Virus record (IMG/VR): IMGVR_UViG_3300047409_000726
Span: 1 to 64,000 of that record
Length of the DNA stretch: 64,000 nt
Source of the DNA: a virus
Reading direction: 5' to 3' (one strand)
The notes beneath the pieces were generated by a model. The model saw only the letters and a program-made list of their open reading frames with translations, had not been told where the DNA came from and ran no database searches. The translations under genes and the position numbers were made by a program. Below are positions 56,731 through 64,000 of the stretch, in pieces (within the stretch, counting starts at the first letter, position 1; every line of letters begins with the position of its first letter).

Positions 56731-57038
56731 GGCTTGGGCTTCGGTTTCGAGTTTTCGATGTCCTTAGCGGTGGGCGTCTCGAACGGTGTCGGCTCGTTGT
56801 CCCGTTGTTTGAGCATGACCTCGAGCACGAGCCCCGGCACGTACTGATTCAAGAGCTCCTCGAGCTTTCGGCGCGTCGCGTGTATGTCGACACGAGATTC
56901 GGCGAGTTGTTGGATCGATTCGTCTTGTTCGAGAAGAAGCGAGTACACCTCGACGAGCACCCTCTTGGGGATGAGCACCATCTCCGAGGAAAGCGTGCGC
57001 GGTCCTGGTGTTGTTGGACGAGAACCGGAGTCGCTCAT
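56727..57038 (-). CDS. Small helical protein
   Basis: 103 residues with helix LIPKRVLVEVYSLLLEQDESIQ and a Pro/Lys tail. Unknown. Four-base tail overlap with 56730. Confidence 0.6.
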   Translation of the reverse strand: MSDSGSRPTTPGPRTLSSEMVLIPKRVLVEVYSLLLEQDESIQQLAESRVDIHATRRKLEELLNQYVPGLVLEVMLKQRDNEPTPFETPTAKDIENSKPKPKP

Positions 57039-57041
57039 CGC

Positions 57042-57359
57042 TCATCTCCTGAATCTTGGCGGCGTGCTTTGGCCGTCAACGTAGGCTCGGAGCCGATCGT
57101 CTTCCTCTTTCCGGCGACGTTTTTTCTCTTCCTCGAATTGCTCGAGGATGTCCTTCCGCCGGTTTCTGATGTCGGTTTTTTCTTCCCACTCCTGAGGATC
57201 ATCTTGTGGGCTGCGCTTCACCTCTGCCGCCCACCGGTCGATCCAGTCCTTGCGTTCGACTTCAACGGCGCGGAGCTTTGCCCAAAGCGCGGTGATGATC
57301 GCGGCGACGGCGCTCCCTAGCGCGACTAGTGCTGCCCACGGTATGTTGACAGCGCTCAT
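57042..57359 (-). CDS. Membrane-anchored coiled-coil protein
   Basis: 105 residues from ATG 57359. Helix WAALVALGSAVAAIITALWA, then a long charged coiled coil. The topology fits an i-spanin- or Rz-like component, an inference only. Confidence 0.6.
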   Translation of the reverse strand: MSAVNIPWAALVALGSAVAAIITALWAKLRAVEVERKDWIDRWAAEVKRSPQDDPQEWEEKTDIRNRRKDILEQFEEEKKRRRKEEDDRLRAYVDGQSTPPRFRR

Positions 57360-57415
57360 TTGTGCCACAAATTAGCACGTCTGCCCGAAATCTGCGCCGG
57401 CTACCCCATGAGGTA

Positions 57416-58168
57416 TCAGGTAGGTGCCGGTTCCGGCACTTTTGGCCGCGGTGCGTAATAGACGATGAGCACGCCGCCCACGACGACCGCTGCGACAGTC
57501 GCAACGATGGCAACGGTGCGTGCTGTGCTCGGGATCGCTTTCGCCGCGTCGGTGAGTCCCTTGGCCGTCGCGTCCGCGATGTCTCGAGCTTCGCCGAGTA
57601 GTGAGCTCGCCGAGTAGCCGATGAGCTGTATGACGCCCTTCGTCGCGATGTAGGCGCCTTCGATGCGAGCGCGAAGTTGTGCTTGCGCGCTGAATGACGG
57701 TACGTCCGGGAGTACGGGTGGGTTCAGGCGCCAAGACTTGTGAAGATCGAGGAGTTCCTTCGTGTAGATCCCACCGACGCGCATGACGGTGTTCTGGTGC
57801 GACTCGAGCATCGAAGCGGCGCCCGCGACGATGTCGGCGCTCGACTTGTCCTTCCAGGCGTTCCATTGCGTCAAGATCCCACCGGGATCGGTAGGGCTCA
57901 CACGTGCGCGAGAGAGTGAGAGCGTGACGCAGAACCCTGTTGGATCGTCCTTCACTGCTGCGGCCGTGAAGATCCCGGGTGGGCACTTCTGCGCTTCCGG
58001 TTGTCTCTCGAGAAGCTCGTTCAGGTCTCGCCAGAGCTCGAGATGCGCGCCGATGAACGGCTCCCACTCTTGACGGTACGCGAGCAAGTCTCCGACGTCG
58101 CCGAGCGCGAAGGGCGGCGCGCCGAACCCGACCACGCGGTGTGATCCGAAGAAGAGTGTTTCGTTCAT
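57416..58168 (-). CDS. Putative virion or membrane protein with C-terminal helix
   Basis: 250 residues from ATG 58168. Helical middle and a C-terminal membrane helix (TVAIVATVAAVVVGGVLIVYY) with a Pro tail. Belongs to the coupled minus set 58604-57416. Unknown function. Confidence 0.65.
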   Translation of the reverse strand: MNETLFFGSHRVVGFGAPPFALGDVGDLLAYRQEWEPFIGAHLELWRDLNELLERQPEAQKCPPGIFTAAAVKDDPTGFCVTLSLSRARVSPTDPGGILTQWNAWKDKSSADIVAGAASMLESHQNTVMRVGGIYTKELLDLHKSWRLNPPVLPDVPSFSAQAQLRARIEGAYIATKGVIQLIGYSASSLLGEARDIADATAKGLTDAAKAIPSTARTVAIVATVAAVVVGGVLIVYYAPRPKVPEPAPT

Positions 58169-58428
58169 GGGAATGAAGCCGTTGTTACGGCGTAGGTTGG
58201 GTATGTAGGTTGCGGACTTGGATCTACAGGCTTGAATATGCCCGTTCCCGAGCGCTGACCGAGTACGATGAAAACAGGTACCCCGATAGCGGCCCCCGTA
58301 ACCGATCCGATCAGAGCCCCGCGTATGTGTTTGTTCTTTCCGGATGCCAGCGCACCAATCGTCGCTCCGACGACTAACCCAAGCGACGCGCCGCCCATCG
58401 CGTAAACCGAAGTCCAACGATCCGTCAT
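58165..58428 (-). CDS. Glycine-zipper membrane protein
   Basis: 87 residues from ATG 58428 (ATGA overlaps at both ends). Helices YAMGGASLGLVVGATIGALA and GALIGSVTGAAIGVPVFIVL. Same style as 56339. Confidence 0.65.
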   Translation of the reverse strand: MTDRWTSVYAMGGASLGLVVGATIGALASGKNKHIRGALIGSVTGAAIGVPVFIVLGQRSGTGIFKPVDPSPQPTYPTYAVTTASFP

Positions 58429-58607
58429 CGTCGACGCTTCCTTTTTCGTACGGCGCGAGCAGCTTCTTCTATGACCCAACCCGTCGCCGCGCTGATCACG
58501 CTGGTCGCGACTGCGAACACCCAAGGCGACGGAGCGCGAACGACCGGCGCCGCGACGGTCGGCTCGCCGAGCCCGGAGATGGCTCTTCCGTTGTGGTAGA
58601 TCGTCAT
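58425..58607 (-). CDS. Single-pass membrane protein with basic tail
   Basis: 60 residues from ATG 58607 (ATGA overlap). Helix WVFAVATSVISAATGWVI, then RKRKRRR. Confidence 0.6.
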   Translation of the reverse strand: MTIYHNGRAISGLGEPTVAAPVVRAPSPWVFAVATSVISAATGWVIEEAARAVRKRKRRR

Positions 58608-59017
58608 TTGCCCCACGTTGCCAGCGTTGCCACAGTTCCGACGACGAGGCTCACGACCGTGAACACGCCGACTGCTTTATCGAGCTTGGTTGTCGTGGGC
58701 GGTGTGATCGTTCCGGCACCTTCGGGAGCGTCGTCCGGTAAGTAGATACCGCTCGTGCGGAAACATCCTTGCACGAAATTTCCTTGCGCGTCGCGGCTCC
58801 AAGCGCGCGGCTCGACACGAATGAGCGTCGTCACGCCGGGAAGCGGATAGCTTTCGGTGACGCCGAGCGGGATGTTCGTGTCGGCGGCGAGAGCGGCGGC
58901 TCGTTTTGAAAGTCCGTCAGGGATCGGACCCTCGGCGTCGGTCCACGATCTCCAGCCGTCAGGTGGCGCCACGTGCGAGCATTGCGCCGCGAGCTCGGGG
59001 CCAGCGCCAAATTGCAT
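58604..59017 (-). CDS. Exported-domain protein with C-terminal membrane helix
   Basis: 137 residues. GWRSWTDAEGPIPDGLSKRAAAL and GVTTLIRVEPRAWSRD resemble 8736-9158, which carries its helix at the N-terminus instead. C-terminal helix VGVFTVVSLVVGTVATLA. Unknown. Confidence 0.65.
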   Translation of the reverse strand: MQFGAGPELAAQCSHVAPPDGWRSWTDAEGPIPDGLSKRAAALAADTNIPLGVTESYPLPGVTTLIRVEPRAWSRDAQGNFVQGCFRTSGIYLPDDAPEGAGTITPPTTTKLDKAVGVFTVVSLVVGTVATLATWGK

Positions 59018-59042
59018 CGCCCCTCAGTCTACGTGCGTCGTC

Positions 59043-59072
59043 TTGACACGTCTAGGCGGCTCGGTGCAGTAT
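59043..59072 (+). promoter_or_regulatory. Promoter TTGACA-N18-CAGTAT
   Basis: Consensus -35 at 59043-59048. Spacing to TATACC (59070) would be 21, so CAGTAT is preferred. Leads the plus operon from 59103; GAAAGG is the likely SD. Confidence 0.55.
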
Positions 59073-59102
59073 ACCAAAAGTCTACCGAAAGGTGTCCCAA
59101 CG

Positions 59103-59279
59103 GTGCACGTAGCGACGAAGACCAAGCGTGCGGTCGTCAAACTGACTCCTGAGCAATATCGAGCTATTGAGCAACGCGCAGCGCGGTGCGGGGTGCGCAT
59201 GACGGCGTGGATGAGATCGATATTGCTACAGGCCGCAGCCGGCAAACGGATTCGAGAACCGAGTGGAGCGCTCATATGA
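59103..59279 (+). CDS. Ribbon-helix-helix protein
   Basis: 58 residues from GTG 59103. KRAVVKLTPEQYRAIEQRAARC, MTAWMRSILLQAA: an RHH fold. First gene of the right-end operon and probably its regulator. Confidence 0.7.
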   Translation: MHVATKTKRAVVKLTPEQYRAIEQRAARCGVRMTAWMRSILLQAAAGKRIREPSGALI

Positions 59280-59884
59280 TCTGGCAAATCATCGGCATCA
59301 TTTCGGTCATCGTCATAGGGCTTGCGTGGGCGCACGCCGAGCGCCGCGCTCGTCGAGCCGAGGCTCGAGTGCGTCAACTCACCGCACCGAAACCGAGTCC
59401 GGCTCAGGCGAAAATGATGGGTCTCGAGAGCCCCGGCGATCAGAAGGTACCGATCACGGTACGAGATTGGGATGCGCTGAAGCGCGCTCTTTGGCGTTCG
59501 AAGATCGTCCTCGAGATTGCCGAACGTCAGGCGAGCGTCATCCTCGAGCAGTGCTCGCACATGCCCCTCTGTCCTGGCAAGACGAGCGAAACCGAGCCGT
59601 GTTTCAAGGGCTGCGTCGATCGTGAGAAACGCTTGAGCGCGTGTGTCATTCTGGCTGCCGCAAGACAATTGACCGCAGCCGTCAATGCCCGCAAGCCCCC
59701 GGACGGCCCGTACTACGCGCCGACCCGCGAGTATTTCAGCGAGACGTTGTCGGCCCTTGCGGCAGCGCAGGTGGAGATCGAGATCCTGCGGGCGGCCTTG
59801 CGAGGAGAGGGTGTTGACTCGCTAGACATCGCGCTTACATTGAACCCGCCATCGACGCCGGCACAACTCGAGGAGCCCAAGTGA
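59276..59884 (+). CDS. Membrane-anchored protein with Cys-rich centre
   Basis: 202 residues from ATG 59276. Helix MIWQIIGIISVIVIGLAWAH, coiled coil, then CSHMPLCPGKTSETEPC and GC that may form a metal or disulphide site. Unknown. Confidence 0.65.
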   Translation: MIWQIIGIISVIVIGLAWAHAERRARRAEARVRQLTAPKPSPAQAKMMGLESPGDQKVPITVRDWDALKRALWRSKIVLEIAERQASVILEQCSHMPLCPGKTSETEPCFKGCVDREKRLSACVILAAARQLTAAVNARKPPDGPYYAPTREYFSETLSALAAAQVEIEILRAALRGEGVDSLDIALTLNPPSTPAQLEEPK

Positions 59885-60264
59885 AATTCATTCCCAGAAA
59901 CGACCACATCGTCGGCCGCATGATGATCAAGCGGTCGGACTCGACGATCATTCTGAACGACGCAACGAAGGTCACGAAGTACGTGTTCGTCGACGCCGTC
60001 GGTCCCGGCGCCGCAGAGAAGGGGATCAAGGTGGGCGACGTCGTGGTGATCACGAAGCTCATGAGCATCGTGCAAGACGCCGGGCGAGTTTACATTCCGT
60101 TCTGTGAAGAGAAAGACGTGGCGCTCTTCGCGACGGACGTGGACATCGAGAAAGATCTCTTGATACAAGTCCCGAGCGGTAGAGAGTTCGTTGCGTTCGA
60201 TCACGACCAGGCGATGCAGTCGGTCGGCGTTGACCCGGCGGTGCGCGAAGATAAGGCGGCGTGA
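59881..60264 (+). CDS. GroES/Cpn10-like protein (probable)
   Basis: 127 residues from GTG. FIPRNDHIVGRMMIKRSDSTI, VDAVGPGAAEKGIKVGDVVVIT and IPFCEEKDVALFATDVD follow the co-chaperonin beta-barrel layout, with a VGDxVV segment like that after the mobile loop. Phages such as T4 (gp31) encode such proteins to fold capsid protein. Moderate similarity only. Confidence 0.55.
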   Translation: MKFIPRNDHIVGRMMIKRSDSTIILNDATKVTKYVFVDAVGPGAAEKGIKVGDVVVITKLMSIVQDAGRVYIPFCEEKDVALFATDVDIEKDLLIQVPSGREFVAFDHDQAMQSVGVDPAVREDKAA

Positions 60265-60887
60265 TGCAAGGCAACCCCTTGCTGCGAGATGGTTGCGCGT
60301 GCCGCGCCCCGACGACGCGTACGCGCCGTAACCCGTTCTTGCGTTCGGGGCGTGTGCTCGGAGCTTCGCGTCGTGGGCGCTCCGTAGAGCCGGTCGAGCT
60401 CGAGGGGCGCGAGCCCGGTTCGTCGTGCAGACCGTTCCTCATCGTCCAAAAGGATCCGGAGCGGTTCGCGGCGTGCAACGCGCTCGCCGACGAGATCGGC
60501 GAGCTCAACGATCCGAAGAAGGTGTTCAGGTTTCTCGAGGGCTACTTGAGCAATTCGCCCAACGAGGTCTTCGGCGTTTTGACGCTCGACCTTCATGGGC
60601 GCATGAAGGGATACGCGGAAACAGGACGCGGTGAGGCGTCGAGCGTGATGGCGCCCGTGCTTCCTACGCTCCGAGCGGCAGTACTCGGCGGCGGAGAGGG
60701 CGCGATCATTTTCCACTGTCACCCTTCCGGGATCGAAGCCGAACCAAGCGGCGCGGACAAGGACACGACGAAGGCGTTCGCCGACGCATTCGAATCGATC
60801 AGCATGCCGCTCATCGATCACATCATCGTCGGGGGCGACGCTCGAAGGCGCAGCTACTACTCGTTCGCAGAGGACGGAAAGCTATAA
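60261..60887 (+). CDS. RadC/JAB-type MPN domain protein
   Basis: 208 residues (GTG 60261 or ATG 60264). A basic N-terminal ~55 residues, then the JAB metal site: Glu in PNEVFGVLTLD, IIFHCHPSGIEAEPSGADKD with the HxHPSG and Asp ligands. RadC-like proteins have this zinc site; biochemical role unknown. Confidence 0.8.
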   Translation: MMQGNPLLRDGCACRAPTTRTRRNPFLRSGRVLGASRRGRSVEPVELEGREPGSSCRPFLIVQKDPERFAACNALADEIGELNDPKKVFRFLEGYLSNSPNEVFGVLTLDLHGRMKGYAETGRGEASSVMAPVLPTLRAAVLGGGEGAIIFHCHPSGIEAEPSGADKDTTKAFADAFESISMPLIDHIIVGGDARRRSYYSFAEDGKL

Positions 60888-60891
60888 ACAG

Positions 60892-61359
60892 ATGGCACGA
60901 GAAGAGACGATTCAGCAGTACATCGATCGGTCGGTGCCGCCCGATCCGCAGTTCCCGCGCCTCAGTCGCGTAGGCTCCATTTCACCGGTCGGCAAAGCAG
61001 AAGTGGTGCAGTGGATTTTGCACCACGACCACCCGCTTTCGCCCGGGTTCGTTGTCATGCGCATGTACCGCCGCCTCACCGGTATCAAGATCTACTCCGT
61101 GAGCACCAGCGGAGAGATGGGGCTCTTGAATTTTCTACCGATCGCTCAGGTGAGCCTCACCGAAGAGATCATGGGGCCGCCGATATTGCTCGCAGAGATC
61201 GCTGCCTGCGAGGCGGGCGAGGACGACAAGGAAGAGATCGACGACCCAGAAGAACCGGAAGGCGAAGACGATCCGGAAGACGGTGAAAAGGTCGATCGTC
61301 CAACACCCGCGCCTCAAGCCTCACCGCCCGCCACCTCGAACGGCCCGGCCGCATCCTGA
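60892..61359 (+). CDS. Hypothetical protein with acidic tail
   Basis: 155 residues. A compact N-terminal ~110 residues (LTGIKIYSVSTSGEMGLLNFL), then a run of Glu/Asp and Pro. Unknown. Confidence 0.65.
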   Translation: MAREETIQQYIDRSVPPDPQFPRLSRVGSISPVGKAEVVQWILHHDHPLSPGFVVMRMYRRLTGIKIYSVSTSGEMGLLNFLPIAQVSLTEEIMGPPILLAEIAACEAGEDDKEEIDDPEEPEGEDDPEDGEKVDRPTPAPQASPPATSNGPAAS

Positions 61360-61365
61360 GTCGCG

Positions 61366-62982
61366 ATGACCACGAAGAAGAGAGAGGATCGCGAGGGGAG
61401 GAACGCGCTGAACGTTCCGGCGCAAGAGGACGAGGCGGACATCGTCGACGAGGTGCGTGCCGAACAAGACGAAGAGACCGGTGAGCTCTCGGCAGACGCG
61501 GAACGAGTTCGCGAAGCAGGCGCGCTCGATCCTGCGAGTGTGCGTCAGAATCGCCACATAAATCGTGTCGCGGACAAGAAGCGCAAAGGCGAGAAGGTCT
61601 CGTTCGGCATCGACGATCCGATCGTGCTCTACGAAGCGCTCAACAAGGTGTGGCCTAACGACAAGGTGAACGTGCACGCACAGAATCTGGTTACCAGAGA
61701 GGTGCACATCATCCGAAGTCACCCTCGATCAGGCGCTGATCTCTACGAACTTCTGAGGGCGATTCACGGGCCGCGCGAAGCGCAAGAGTACAAAATCGAA
61801 TTTCGGAGCGCGTCTCGTCAGGAGTATCTCGGCATTGCGCGCCTCACGATGCCCGACGCCAGGCCATCGGGGCAACAGGGGCAACCGTCGTACTACCAGC
61901 CGCCTCCTCAATACTCGCCGCAATCGCCAGCCGCGCAGGCGGCGCCTGTGCCTCAACCAACTCCGACGTTCGTTATGCCTCCCCCCGGAGGCGATCCGAT
62001 GGCGATGGTTGGGCAGGTGTTCGACCTATTCCAACGCTTTCAGGCGCAGATGGCGCCGCAAGCCCAACCGCAGCAACACCCCAACGTGCCCAACGTGTTG
62101 CCGCCGCCGCCTCAGACATCCGATCCCGCGGCGATGATGAATTGGATGCAGCAGGCTTTCGGGATTTTCCAGCAGATGCAATTGGCCGCCAGAGGTCAGC
62201 CGCAGCCGCAGGCGCAACCTCAGGCGGCGCCACCGAGCGGTGCTCCGATGGGCATGCCGCCGTTCCAACCGCCCCCGGGCACAACGTGGGTGTACGTACC
62301 GAATGCGGGATGGGTTGCGCAAGCGCTCGGCGTCGGTGTCGGCAGCAGTGGCGCCCCGCCGCAACGAAGTCCGTTCCAGCGTCCGGCTTACTACCCGCAG
62401 GGCGATCCCAACGGCGGCGCCCCGCCGCAAGATCCTCGCTATCCACCGTACGGACAGCGCGTCGCGCCCGAGCGATCACCGATACAGGCGTTTCGAGAAT
62501 CCGTTTCCATGATGCGCGACGCGCGCAACGTCGCCCAAGAGTTCAGTGACATCTTCGGTGGGGGCGGCGGGCCGGAACCTCCCGAAGTCGCCGAGGACGA
62601 CGATGACAGCCCCATCAAGATCATCGAGACAGGGCACGGGAAACTCGCTGTCAACAGAAGCGACGGCGCGCTTCGTTGGGCCGAGACGGGACTCATGCTC
62701 CTCCCCGACGTGTTCAAGTGGATAGGCGAGCAGCACGACAAGATTCAGACGGCGCAACGTCAAAAACAGCAGCCGGCGCCACCGAGACGAGTGTTGGCGC
62801 CTGGTTACGTCGAAGTCGATCAGAACTACGTACCGCCAAAAGGTTACGTCGCTGTGCCCATCGAAGCTACGCAAGACGAGCTGCCGGAGCCGCCCCCGAA
62901 CGTGCCGCCTGCGATCGACGAACAAGAGGAAGAGCAGCAGCGCCCGGCTTGGGGCGCTCCGGTGATTCCGCAGAACGGCTAA
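61366..62982 (+). CDS. Pro/Gln-rich protein of unknown function
   Basis: 538 residues. Residues ~75-170 look folded (DDPIVLYEALNKVWPNDKVN, EYKIEFRSASRQEYLGIARL). Residues ~170-400 are Pro/Gln-rich with repeated QPQ/PPP. Another folded part near 410-450 (KIIETGHGKLAVNRSDGALRW) and a Pro-rich end. Might be a structural or assembly protein. Unrecognised. Confidence 0.7.
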   Translation: MTTKKREDREGRNALNVPAQEDEADIVDEVRAEQDEETGELSADAERVREAGALDPASVRQNRHINRVADKKRKGEKVSFGIDDPIVLYEALNKVWPNDKVNVHAQNLVTREVHIIRSHPRSGADLYELLRAIHGPREAQEYKIEFRSASRQEYLGIARLTMPDARPSGQQGQPSYYQPPPQYSPQSPAAQAAPVPQPTPTFVMPPPGGDPMAMVGQVFDLFQRFQAQMAPQAQPQQHPNVPNVLPPPPQTSDPAAMMNWMQQAFGIFQQMQLAARGQPQPQAQPQAAPPSGAPMGMPPFQPPPGTTWVYVPNAGWVAQALGVGVGSSGAPPQRSPFQRPAYYPQGDPNGGAPPQDPRYPPYGQRVAPERSPIQAFRESVSMMRDARNVAQEFSDIFGGGGGPEPPEVAEDDDDSPIKIIETGHGKLAVNRSDGALRWAETGLMLLPDVFKWIGEQHDKIQTAQRQKQQPAPPRRVLAPGYVEVDQNYVPPKGYVAVPIEATQDELPEPPPNVPPAIDEQEEEQQRPAWGAPVIPQNG

Positions 62983-62986
62983 GCGC

Positions 62987-63187
62987 GTGCGTTATCGTAT
63001 CCTGATGAGCATCGAAGTTCGGGCGGCAGACGAGCGCCAAGCTCGAGAGCACGCGAAGAAACTCGGAGAGCTGCTCAAGTCGCCGCTCGTCAAAATGGCC
63101 GTCGAAGGAGAGGGCGTCGAGCTCGCAAACGGCGGAAGCCCCATCGTCTACCAGCCCAAAACACCGTCGTTTTTCGGGCTTCCCTAG
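62987..63187 (+). CDS. Small hypothetical protein
   Basis: 66 residues from GTG. ILMSIEVRAADERQAREHAKKL: strand plus helix. Unknown. Confidence 0.55.
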   Translation: MRYRILMSIEVRAADERQAREHAKKLGELLKSPLVKMAVEGEGVELANGGSPIVYQPKTPSFFGLP

Positions 63188-63227
63188 ACGAATACCGATC
63201 GTGCATCAGCCGCGACGCGAATTCGTG

Positions 63228-63233
63228 TAATCT
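63228..63233 (+). promoter_or_regulatory. -10-like hexamer TAATCT before GTG 63241
   Basis: Seven bases before the start codon of the homing endonuclease. No -35 seen; the gene may be leaderless. Confidence 0.4.
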
Positions 63234-63240
63234 TCTTGGT

Positions 63241-63891
63241 GTGCGCGTCATAGACCTCACTGGGCAACGGTTCGGGAGACTTCGCGTTCTCGGGCGAGTC
63301 GGTAGTCTACGAGGCGCGTTGTGGGAATGTTTATGCGATCCGGAATTTGGTGGTTGCGGCAACGTTACGCACGTTTGTTCCGGTGACCTTCGACGCAAAC
63401 GTCCTGTGCGTTCGTGCGGTTGCAATAGAGGAGGGTACGGAAGATTTTCCGCCACTCATGGGCATACGGTGGGAGAGCTTCGACTACACGGCGGATCTCC
63501 TGAGTATTGTTGTTGGCAATCGATGCTCCAACGGTGCAAAAACAAAAAAGCCCCAAGCTGGCGGCTGTACGGAGGGCGCGGTATTCGTGTTCACCAGGCT
63601 TGGATAGAAAGTTTTGAAGCGTTCTTGGAGTACATGGGCCCGAGACCGTCGATCGCATATTCTGTAGATCGGTTTCCGAACCAGAACGGAAACTACGAAC
63701 CAGGGAACGTGAGATGGGCTACCGCGAAGCAGCAAGGGCGCAATACACGCTCTTGCAAACTAACCGAAACGGACGCGGCTTTCGTTCGGCACTGGTGTGC
63801 TAGAGGATTCAGGGTCAAAGACATATCTGAAGCGTTCGGCGTTACCACGTCAACCATATCTGCGGTCAAATCTGGGAAAACTTGGGCATGA
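63241..63891 (+). CDS. HNH/AP2-type homing endonuclease
   Basis: 216 residues from GTG. N-terminal LTGQRFGRLRVLGR and SCGCNRGG (zinc motif). The core WQSMLQRCKNKKAPSWRLYGGRGIRVHQAW, SVDRFPNQNGNYEPGNVRWAT is typical of phage HNH endonucleases. The end has an HTH-like tail (VKDISEAFGVTTSTIS). A mobile gene, unlikely to matter for its neighbours. Confidence 0.85.
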   Translation: MRVIDLTGQRFGRLRVLGRVGSLRGALWECLCDPEFGGCGNVTHVCSGDLRRKRPVRSCGCNRGGYGRFSATHGHTVGELRLHGGSPEYCCWQSMLQRCKNKKAPSWRLYGGRGIRVHQAWIESFEAFLEYMGPRPSIAYSVDRFPNQNGNYEPGNVRWATAKQQGRNTRSCKLTETDAAFVRHWCARGFRVKDISEAFGVTTSTISAVKSGKTWA

Positions 63892-64000
63892 AAACCCATA
63901 CTGTTCAAGCAAATGAAACACCCGCGTCGATTGCAATTTTTTACGCCGGGTGCCCAAAATGTTCAGCGGATCTCATCAAATCGAATCCGCACAAAGAGTC
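63888..64000 (+). CDS. N-terminus of a gene running out of the window
   Basis: ATG 63888 overlaps the previous stop as ATGA. Visible: MKTHTVQANETPASIAIFYA then GCPKCSAD, a CxxC near residue 25. Cut by the window edge. Confidence 0.55.
   Translation, partial: MKTHTVQANETPASIAIFYAGCPKCSADLIKSNPHKE

Noticed and set aside
1-64000. tRNA or rRNA genes
   Set aside because: None recognised by eye; a covariance-model scan would be needed to exclude a tRNA.

Overview
The window is gene-dense, GC-rich double-stranded DNA that reads as part of a large tailed-phage genome, or a closely phage-like element. It has a collagen-like fibre, virion-associated lysis enzymes, a full DNA replication set (primase-polymerase, family A polymerase, helicases, ssDNA-binding protein, RuvC-like resolvase), nucleotide metabolism genes, homing endonucleases, and dozens of tiny genes joined by ATGA/GTGA stop-start overlaps. 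I saw no rRNA, ribosomal-protein or recognisable tRNA gene, and no terminase, portal or capsid gene, so other parts of the genome lie outside. A lipoprotein with Gly-Thr-Gly-Gly repeats (54514-55173) resembles secreted proteins of Myxococcota, so a myxobacterial host is a reasonable guess but is not proven.

Layout. 1-3799 (+): a large fibre or glycan-binding protein and a collagen-like fibre rich in GPT triplets. 3806-7224 (-): a coupled cassette with a ribbon-helix-helix protein, a glycosyltransferase, a methyltransferase and a GT2-TPR-propeller fusion. 7297-10955 (+): SGNH hydrolase, lytic transglycosylase, small membrane proteins and a B-lectin protein. 10564-14248 (-): a tyrosine recombinase heading a chain of very small genes. 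14466-16395 (+): a virion-type protein and a 2OG-Fe(II) oxygenase. 16405-19230 (-): ThyX, dNMP kinase, a MazG-like protein and others. 19231-19524: a non-coding region with mirrored 7-mer repeats, a candidate origin. 19525-22487 (-): a nuclease-like protein and Prim-Pol.

22676-31622 (+): Cas4/RecB-like nuclease, an SF2 helicase with nine tandem zinc fingers, a SNF2-like helicase, SSB-like protein, DNA polymerase and RuvC-like nuclease. 31619-40097 (+): a long run of small genes, many with zinc motifs, including two DUF4406/RHH cassettes, a MazG-like protein and a dCMP deaminase. 39945-42698 (-): small genes, a repeat-filled 500-bp spacer and a rhomboid protease. 42821-46272 (+): small genes, a lysozyme-like protein with a candidate holin, and an HNH endonuclease. 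46263-51427 (-): a coupled operon of acidic, plasmid/phage-type proteins. 51531-55173 (+): small genes, a DnaA-domain-IV-like protein, two DNA adenine methyltransferases and the lipoprotein. 55170-59017: GH25 muramidase and several small membrane proteins. 59103-64000 (+): RHH protein, GroES-like protein, RadC/JAB protein, a Pro/Gln-rich protein, and a homing endonuclease.

How it fits together. Replication genes sit in the centre beside the candidate origin. ThyX, dNMP kinase, dCMP deaminase, two MazG-like proteins and two DUF4406 proteins point to remodelling of the nucleotide pool. The glycosyltransferases lie tail-to-tail with the GPT-rich fibre and could decorate it. Lysis functions are split over at least three sites. 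Many start codons lie 6-11 nt behind a -10-like hexamer, which suggests leaderless or near-leaderless mRNAs. Functional calls come from motif reading by eye; no database search was run.
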